From Tetranychus cinnabarinus (taxonomy: Eukaryota; Arthropoda; Arachnida; Trombidiformes; Tetranychidae): a stretch of 64,000 nucleotides of DNA. Shown here piece after piece: positions 57,401 through 64,000 of the stretch. The position numbers and the translations under genes are program-made. The stretch is from NCBI GenBank assembly GCA_022266195.1, contig WHVY01000001.1, positions 2,728,001-2,792,000 of the forward strand. Reading direction: 5' to 3'. The notes below the pieces were generated by a model. That model was given only the letters and a program-made list of their open reading frames with translations. It did no database searches and was not told where the DNA came from. Each line of letters starts with the position of its first letter. Within the stretch, counting starts at the first letter, position 1.

Positions 57401-57962
57401 TACGATTTTCAGGTGGGTATCTCGATTTATTTGTATCTATCAGTTTACGACAGCGACAAGAGATGTTTGTATCACCACTGGTTTCGCTCACGCTGTTATC
57501 ATCTTCATTCTCAAAAGTTGTCTCATCAATAACAGGATGTTTTATATTTGGTGTTGGTCTTTCAAGTTTCTTGGTTCGCGGTCGATCATTTGATCGGCGC
57601 TGAACTGGTTGTTGAACAGTAGATTGCATATGAGACGACCGAGGTAAACAACCTAGATGTTCTGGAGTTAATGGATTTGATAGGAATCCAGATCCAATGA
57701 AAGGACCAACAATATCAATTAAACAGTGGATTAAATGAGCACCAGTTTCACTTGTAGTTACTAATGAGTTACAGGTTGAGCAACGCCAATGAAGATTGTC
57801 GCTTAAACGGTGAGGAGGAATTTCCTTTCTATTAACAGACAATGAAGAGACTCTCGAAGAGGAAGGTGAAGGTCTTATATTTGCTTTATTTCTTGGTGAC
57901 TGTGAAGATTCAGGTATTTTATCATTTGACTTGGTTGAAAGAAGTGGATAAGCACGAGGCAT
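54477..57962 (-). CDS. C2HC zinc finger protein, ZNF474/ZC2HC1C-like
   Basis: Two coding exons (57962-56730 and 54764-54477) join in phase 0 to 506 residues across a 2 kb intron. An N-terminal Cys/His module (WRCSTCNSLVTTSETGAHLI followed by HC) is at about residue 60. The middle is disordered: a run of nine prolines, then a His/Asn-rich tract (HHNVKNKHHYHAHNNAHHHH). The first C2HC finger reads KCYLCRQEFGTDEIETHEIE plus C, followed by the family linker KWKHANSNLP; the second reads CPKCARTFFPHRLAAHKKAC. In ZNF474 and ZC2HC1C the two fingers and the linker KW..EN..LP are arranged in the same way. These proteins are mostly seen in testis or ciliated cells in other animals, but the function is little known. 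The intron splits just after the last Cys-containing helix of finger 1. Confidence 0.85.
54765..56729 (-). other. Intron of the ZNF474-like gene, no gene seen
   Basis: Flanked by GTGAGC and TTTTTGCAG. AT-rich; a tandem pair AAATACACTGAAAATACACTGAAAATACGCTG lies near 56333-56360. No coding sequence or RNA gene seen. Confidence 0.7.
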
Positions 57963-59214
57963 TCAATGCATTGATAAGCGTTGAATTTTCCTATTATTAC
58001 AATGGTTAAGTTTCATAAAATCATTTCTGCAAGAAAAATAACGAGAGACTTTTTAGTGAATAAGCAATGAACAAACGTTGTATCCTTACCTTTTTATTTG
58101 ATCTCAAGCCTGGTAATTTTAACCAATAAACATAGCCAGGTTTAATCTTAACCAAGGTTTAAAAAAAAATTTCAAGAAGATGCGACGAAAACGATATTTA
58201 AATAACAAATATTAACACATTTAGTGAAATGCAAGACAATTTTACAAAATCAATGAAAAACAGTTGCAAAGCAAAAGGGACAAAAGATAGAGAGGGAATA
58301 TTATAAGTGTCTTTCTTAATATATTAAACTATGATGTCAAAGTTTAACCGTTGCAAGTGAAACGTTTGGTTCAAGTGATTTTACAAGACATCAGCGGATT
58401 TTTCAAAATTATTTTACACATGTAATGAAAGCTTATCATGTAATGAAATATGAACAATTAATTGGAAATGTGAATTTTAACCAGCCTTATTGGAGAAAGA
58501 CAAAGACTGGCTGGTTAGCTTGTACATGAAGTAAGTAGAAAGTTATTTTATGTTACAGGCAATAATGCTGCTGAATCTTTGCTCTTTCAACATTATGAAT
58601 ATTTTTATTATAATCATTGGAACCAAAGAATTTAATTGACGATATCGATCTATTTAGGAGAGTGTCTGAAGGTAAGTGAGCATGGAAAACTATTAACGTA
58701 TTCATGGTAACATTGATACATTTTTGTTTTGATCACTCACTGCTTTTTCACTTTTCACATTTTCTCGTTTCTTTTACTCTTTTATTGCATATTTTTGCTA
58801 ATAACTATATGTTAGTAATTCATTTCTTTCTATTTCTCTTTCTTTATGTATCTTCATGATTTATGTTTCAGATTCACAATGTCTTATCCTGTCTTGAACT
58901 TATTTGATTGAAGATGACAAGAAACACTCTATAACATTGGAACGACCTTGTTATAAAACCAACAGAACCAACAGTGTCAACTGATATTATGAAGGGGATC
59001 GGATAACATTATGAAAGACATCTATGATCAATGGTAAATAGTTGTCTAAAGCTGGTCTCAATTAGTCCATCTCAAGTATTTCGGATTTTAAAACTTAATG
59101 AGGAGGTGTACGTGATGAATACATGTAAATAGCAAAGGTGATGATAAAATGGTGGCACATGAAGATGAAGATGACTTATAAAAAAGTATGAATAGCTTAA
59201 AAAGATGATCTTAT
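57963..59214. other. Intergenic region
   Basis: 5' region of the ZNF474-like gene and 3' UTR of the lysine-rich orphan. A small inverted repeat (AACCAGCC...GGCTGGTT) lies at 58480-58516. Nothing else recognised. Confidence 0.5.
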
Positions 59215-60174
59215 CTAATACGATAAGCCATAATGACTCATTGGATAGCTGTAAACACTACCGCAACTAGAGTAACTGTAATAAGGATTTGAAGTATAGT
59301 AAGGTGAATAAATGTTCTGGTAACTATCCAATGTAACGGGCATAGGAATATCAGTATAAGGACCCATCGGAGATACCATTTGAGCACCATAACCAAGATA
59401 GCGACATGTTTTTATGGCAAATCTCTTCATTCTTTTGGACCATTTCACTGGTTTAACCTTTACATCGCCATCTTTCTCTATATCAACTTCAACCTTTCCA
59501 CATTTTTTCATGGATTTCACTTTAGCTTGTTGCTCGCCGGACACAGCGGTTTTGGGCTTTTTACATTTTCTAAGCCATTTGCTACGTTTTCGCAACTTGG
59601 GTTCATTCAAAGAGGAAGAGCAAGATGGGATCGAATCATCGACAATCTTAACACATTTGCTCTTTTTGGACTTTTTGATTGAAAATTTGCGACTGCCTTT
59701 TGATATAAGCGTTACAACTGGTTCCACAATTTGAGTACACGGTTCAACATTGATGATGGCTGGCTCATGTTGATTCGTGATTTCCATGCTGCTGTCAAGA
59801 GGCTCTTCGGTTTGTTTTTGCGGGTCGCAAGACGCAAGTTGCTGTTCATTAGATTCACTCTTTGACAAGGAATTTCTTTCATCATTCGACTCTGTTTGTA
59901 ACCGTTTCTTCGATTTCTTTGATTCCTCTTTAGTTGGCGGTTTACCAGTAATGTTAAGGATACTCGTGCTTTTCAAAAGATGAGAAACCTCTTCTTTAGT
60001 TGCCTTGAAGACCTTTCTTTTCACATAATCACGAATTGTAACACCAGGAGTAATAATGAAAGGGAATAATGATGATAATTTTTTTGCTGGTGTTGATTCC
60101 TTGCTTTTAACCGTTGTAACAGTGCCATCATTGGTGGCAGAATATTTGATGAAAGGCGATCCAAGCTTAACCAT
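59215..60174 (-). CDS. Lysine-rich protein with Tyr-rich C-terminus, orphan
   Basis: One exon, 319 residues, from MVKLGSPFIKYSATNDGTVT to HYGLSY. Three zones are visible. Residues 1-75 may fold (SLFPFIITPGVTIRDYVKRK). Residues 80-265 are disordered and very rich in Lys, with several basic runs (KKSKKRLQ, KKSKKSKCVK, KLRKRSKWLRKCKKPK, KWSKRMKRFAIK) that look like nuclear or nucleolar signals. The last 45 residues are low in charge and rich in Tyr, Ser and Pro (YSPYYTSNPYYSYSSCGSVY), like cuticle or phase-separating sequences. No known domain is recognised. The frame is unbroken and uses common codons, so it is likely a real gene, but single-exon orphan status leaves some doubt. Confidence 0.65.
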   Translation of the reverse strand: MVKLGSPFIKYSATNDGTVTTVKSKESTPAKKLSSLFPFIITPGVTIRDYVKRKVFKATKEEVSHLLKSTSILNITGKPPTKEESKKSKKRLQTESNDERNSLSKSESNEQQLASCDPQKQTEEPLDSSMEITNQHEPAIINVEPCTQIVEPVVTLISKGSRKFSIKKSKKSKCVKIVDDSIPSCSSSLNEPKLRKRSKWLRKCKKPKTAVSGEQQAKVKSMKKCGKVEVDIEKDGDVKVKPVKWSKRMKRFAIKTCRYLGYGAQMVSPMGPYTDIPMPVTLDSYQNIYSPYYTSNPYYSYSSCGSVYSYPMSHYGLSY

Positions 60175-60816
60175 GATTACTTTTAATTTATGTTTGTATT
60201 GTTTTCAATGGAAATTAATTCAGGTAAAAGTACTAATGATCTTAACAGTTGAAAAGTTCACAGAGACCAAAGAAATGTCTCACTTTGTTATGATTGAAAT
60301 AAAATAACACTATTCACAATATCACTTTGAAAATGTCTTCCTACTTCAACAACCTTATCACATTAATTATGTCTAACTTTACAATTTCTTTTTCTCTCTT
60401 TCTCTCATCTATCACCATTTATCGTTGTATTTCATCTTCTTTCTTCCCTCCCCTTTCCACCAGCGCTAAAACGCTTTTAGATTAACAAGCAACATGGATT
60501 GTACTTCTACTCTTTGATAAGCAACCTTGTAAACAGCGGATCAATCTAATCTTTCTCACTTCACAAAAATCATCATCTCTGGCTCTTTCATAGGCACTAC
60601 CAATTAAACAGTAATCATATCACACAATCTTCAAAGACGTTGAATTGTGGGTTGCTATGGATTTAAATGTTTATAGCGTGATCTCAATCATTTCAAATTA
60701 CAATATCAATTCATGAATGACCTGCAATGATTCCAAATCAGGAGCAAGCTACTCATTGAATAATTTACACTTCATTGTTAAATCAAAAATATATTACATT
60801 TATTACAACTTATACA
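60175..60816. other. Upstream region of the lysine-rich gene
   Basis: Divergent spacer between the orphan gene and the decayed gene at 60817. A pyrimidine-rich tract lies at about 60380-60465. No gene seen. Confidence 0.5.
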
Positions 60817-61608
60817 ATGATGTCTGCGTCAGTTGATGCCAAAGTTGTGCCTGCTATTAGTGATGATTTAACGGACATAACATTTTTTCCTGGTCTGTCA
60901 AAATTTCCCATAAATCGACTTAATTTTTGTCTTATTTTCTCTCATGCTTGAGATATTGTTGATCAACAAAGGGAGTTAAAATGTATCTGAATGGCAAAAG
61001 ATTGTAACAAAAACGATTATGTAGATTTGTACATAAGGATAAAATTGATGAAAATGTAGTCCATTAAAAATAGCTTATGAAGATTGCCATGAAAGTATTT
61101 TTGTCACATTCAGTGGTCGTAGATTTCAGCAAGTCAATATCGTTAATAACATTGATCATGTTATCGATAAAAATTCCAAGAATTGTTGGTGCAACCAAGA
61201 AAAAGGTCAAGATTTACTTTAAAGTGTATATGATAAAATCACATTCATGGAAAGAAATGCTTCTAACTGTCCACTGAGCGACAAAATTTCAACCCTGAAT
61301 AATTGCAACTTTTGGTTGAAGTAAAAGTTTGGTGAGAGCTGGAAAAGTCAATAGTAGTCAGCTAAAAAACAGTCAAAATCACTTTGTATACCCAGGTCTT
61401 CGATCAGTTGAATTTACTCTTATTTTGACTGAAGAAGATTAAACAAAAAGTCTTGAAAATTCTGGTTTCAGTCTTATTGGAAGAGACAAATATGGTGTTT
61501 TCCTATTAAGAGATAAACTTTTCAATGTTCATGAGACAAACTACAAGCAAATTATTGACATTGAAATTAAAAAATTTGATCAGAATCACTTGACTAGATT
61601 AGTCTGAA
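60817..61608 (+). pseudogene. Decayed coding sequence of an unrecognised family (copy 2)
   Basis: A chain of open pieces on the plus strand, in changing frames and cut by stops, looks protein-coding: MMSASVDAKVVPAISDDLTD (60817-60951); YEDCHESIFVTFSGRRFQQV, ending in an NCWCNQEKG stretch (about 61076-61222); SVYDKITFMERNASNCPLSD; VRAGKVNSSQLKNSQNHFVY ending EEDstop; and NSGFSLIGRDKYGVFLLRDK to HLTRLVstop at 61608. The last piece shares 38 of 43 bases with 50838-50880. The pieces lack splice signals that would rescue one frame. Family not recognised. Confidence 0.5.
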
Positions 61609-62001
61609 TCATACAAATCAGAAGTATAATTGTAGGAGCTCGAAAAGCAAATATAAACATTAAATGTCAAATAAGCTATTTGATAATATACCTATGTACA
61701 CAGGGTTTCAATGTAAATTAAAACTACAATTTAATTGTAAACAGCAAAAAAATTGTAAACAATTTTGACGTATTGGCTTGATGAGCCATCTGCTGGTCTG
61801 TAAACCCATTAGAACAGCTTGCGGTAAGCAACTTGTCTACTTTCAGCTGGTAAAATGACACGTTTTAAAACGTAAAAACAGGTAACCCATTTTGATCATT
61901 TGATGATCATCATATCACCATTTACTGTTGAAGTTGTACCGTCTTAACTGTGTTCAATTCTTTAGTTTGTGACTTGTCAAAAGTACTTGGAAAATATCAA
62001 A
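61609..62001. other. Upstream region of SERP1
   Basis: AT-rich spacer with the SERP1 promoter and 5' UTR; a possible 5' UTR acceptor CAATTCTTTAG lies at about 61956-61966. Confidence 0.5.
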
Positions 62002-62344
62002 ATGGTTAAAACTCAGAGGATGAAAGTTGCCAATGAAAAGCATTCAAAAAATGTTACTCTCCGAGGGAATGTACCCAAAGCCAGTGTAAGTTTCCATTTA
62101 TTCAATATTACGCATTTAATTTTGCCATCATTATTCTCATACTCTTTGGTATATTTAAAGACATTTTTAAATTAATTTTAAAGTCAGTGATAAAATAATT
62201 CATCAATGATCATTTAACCTTTAATTACAGAAAGCTAATGATGATAAATATCCAGTTGGACCTTGGCTATTGGCCTTGTTTATCTTTGTAGTCTGTGGAT
62301 CAGCCGTTTTCCAGGTTATCCAATCAATCCGATATGGATTCTAA
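62002..62344 (+). CDS. SERP1: SERP1/RAMP4, Sec61-associated ER membrane protein
   Basis: Two exons (62002-62085 and 62231-62344) join in phase 0 to 65 residues; vertebrate RAMP4 has 66. The N-terminus MVKTQRMKVANEKHSKNVTL then RGNVPKAS is the cytosolic part; the C-terminus YPVGPWLLALFIFVVCGSAV then FQVIQSIRYGF is a single tail anchor. It matches the vertebrate protein nearly residue by residue. RAMP4 sits at the translocon, stabilises new membrane proteins and is induced by ER stress. The gene is too short for a 60-residue ORF filter because of the intron. A poly(A) signal AATAAA lies at 62371-62376. Confidence 0.97.
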
Positions 62345-63074
62345 ATGGAAAGCTAAAGCTATATCAATCTAATAAATTGGAACCAAATCCAAAATTGAAT
62401 TTATTTTGATGCAATGTTTAAATTTACGGATCATTATAATGTTATCATTCTTTACTATGTAATTGAGATTATTTACCAGGAACCAATAATAAACTGATTA
62501 TTTTCCCAACTGCAGTCTGATGACATAATTTTGAAAATTTAAGAGCAACAAACTGGATGACAAACCTTTAGATGATCATTATTTCAAGATCAAGAATTAT
62601 CTCATCAGTTTTTACCTTTTTTATTCAATTTTAGGTTCGTACAAACCGCGCCCAAATCCTTTTCCCCTTCTTTACAAACGCATACTCTTGTTAGACAGTT
62701 TTTGAACCACTCTGTAAGCCAAGACTCCCCTTCAACTACTTACAGTCGGTACAGTTGATCCTCATTTTTGAAAAAGAAAGACCTAAAGTTGTGATCTTAA
62801 AAAACCCAACCATCAACTTTTGGATGCTCTGCTCAAGCTCCCTCTATTGGTTGAATACACCCGTTAAGGTATATTGTATCTTTTTTTCAAACCTGATCCT
62901 CACATTTTCTTATTCAACTGACATTCCGTGTTGGCTGTGTGTAATGTATTTTTACATTTAAAATTGTATTTACTATTTATTTGTTTCTATTTCCCTCTTT
63001 TTTGGATTATATCTACAATTTAAACCTACAGTATTATTTCAACAATCACCAATACTAACCATTTAATACCAAAG
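62345..63074. other. Intergenic region, 5' UTR of the last gene
   Basis: SERP1 3' UTR and the promoter/5' UTR of the secreted-protein gene that starts at 63075. No other coding signal recognised. Confidence 0.5.
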
Positions 63075-63132
63075 ATGAACTCTTTCAATTTAATTGCTTT
63101 AATAATCTTCACTTTGACTGCTTTAACTTCAG
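63075..63132 (+). CDS. Signal-peptide exon of a secreted protein (partial)
   Basis: The exon encodes MNSFNLIALIIFTLTALTSG and stops at a GTAAGA donor at 63133 with one base of the next codon. It is a typical signal peptide: short polar start, hydrophobic core, small residues at the end. Small first exons that carry only the signal peptide are common in secreted-protein genes of this genome type (the trypsin gene in this window does the same). No convincing second exon is seen up to the window end, so the rest lies beyond 64000. Confidence 0.6.
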
Positions 63133-64000
63133 GTAAGATGTCCTTTTTTATGTCTTTCTCGCTTTCAAGCCTTTTTCATTCTTCCCTTCATTATTTCCTT
63201 GTACTCCAATCTTATGACCTATTAGACCAATTTTTTGTTTAATATTTCATTTTTGTTCATCCAATAACCATAATTTTCCATGTTAATGTAAATACTTTGA
63301 GTAAATTGGTTAAACAATAGATACTTTATGTTTACTGTATTCAATAGTATTCATCTTTACGGTTTGAAGGGAATGCGAGGGAAACATTTACTTGACCTTT
63401 TTCTTCGTTACTTGCAATCTTCAAATAATTCCAGTTTTATATCTGATGATCTAATAATTGTATTTTTGAAGATTAATATTTAATCGAGACTTAATTGTAT
63501 TCAGATAAATGGCCAAATTAAATGTTGATATCATCCATTATTTCATATGCTTATTGGGTAGTATTTGGAGATGCTCCTTGGTTTACTTTTTTTGGCTATG
63601 GATTTCATTGTATTTTTTGTTATCTAATAGTGTTTGATTCTTTGGAATGTAAATTAAATATTGAATTTATTGTCGATTACAGAATTTTAATTAACATTCA
63701 ATTCGCTATTTTCCATGTACATTCAAGATTTAAAAGTATCTTAATCAATCGGCGACAAGCAGCCATGGAATGAGAGGTTTATCGATTAGCCCTTCAAATG
63801 ACCCTGTCAAGCTTGCAATTGAACATTGAACCAGAATTTTCTTTCTAACCAAGGAAACCCAAACACTTTCCTCTTTTCATTTCAATATTCTTGACACAAT
63901 TTACATGCTGAAAGCCTATTATGGATTACACTCCATTAGAAAATATATTTTATTTAATATTCATGAATATTCTTGTATAAATAATACCTCAACAGCTCAA
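63133..64000 (+). other. Intron or 3' continuation of the secreted-protein gene
   Basis: AT-rich sequence after the signal-peptide exon, without a clear coding exon. Open stretches here have no domain signal. Confidence 0.4.

Noticed and set aside
56839..57603. ORFs on the plus strand and in a second minus frame within the ZNF474-like exon
   Set aside because: Shadows of the real frame, produced by low-complexity His/Asn/Ser coding sequence.
58480..58516. Inverted repeat AACCAGCC...GGCTGGTT
   Set aside because: Only 8-9 bp with a 20-base loop; such short stems are expected often by chance in 64 kb, and there is no flanking structure.

Overview
The window is nuclear DNA from a small, AT-rich arthropod genome, most probably a spider mite (Tetranychus urticae or a close relative). 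The genes are animal genes with short GT..AG introns. They include a glycosyltransferase of the bacterial-like UGT type known in spider mites, a thioredoxin reductase ending in GCCG, and a trypsin gene with a TATA box and a TCAGT initiator. The species call is inference; no marker was compared by search. Exon borders below were read by hand from splice signals and reading phase.

Layout, 0-14 kb: a partial EEF1AKMT2-like methyltransferase (-), a five-exon mitochondrial-type thioredoxin/glutathione reductase (+), METTL5 (-), a small BED zinc-finger gene (-), the splicing factor CCDC12 (-), and head to head with it the proteasome shuttle ubiquilin (+). 14-27.3 kb: a secreted serpin (+), an MBD5/MBD6-type chromatin gene with MBD and PWWP domains (-), an unrecognised 124-residue gene (-), a secreted trypsin-like protease (+) and a tRNA-Gly(UCC).

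27.3-41 kb: a GLIS-type five-zinc-finger transcription factor (-) with a 2.9 kb intron carrying hairpin-forming and inverted-repeat sequences; a secreted glycoprotein of unknown function (+); and mitochondrial proline dehydrogenase in seven coding exons (-). 42-54 kb: the 2285-residue bridge-like lipid transfer protein BLTP2/Hobbit (-), an intergenic stretch with a 28S rRNA-like fragment and coding debris, and the UGT (+). 53.5-64 kb: a doubtful membrane-protein remnant, a ZNF474/ZC2HC1C-like zinc-finger gene (-), a lysine-rich orphan gene (-), a decayed unrecognised gene (+), the ER protein SERP1/RAMP4 (+), and the signal-peptide exon of a secreted protein that runs off the window.

The genes do not form one pathway; this is an ordinary mixed stretch of housekeeping and lineage-specific genes. 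The points most worth a second look are the thioredoxin/glutathione reductase whose glutaredoxin domain has no cysteine at all, a microRNA-like hairpin in the GLIS intron, a Tc1-like inverted-repeat relic, two decayed copies of the same unrecognised coding sequence about 10 kb apart, and the 28S-like fragment.
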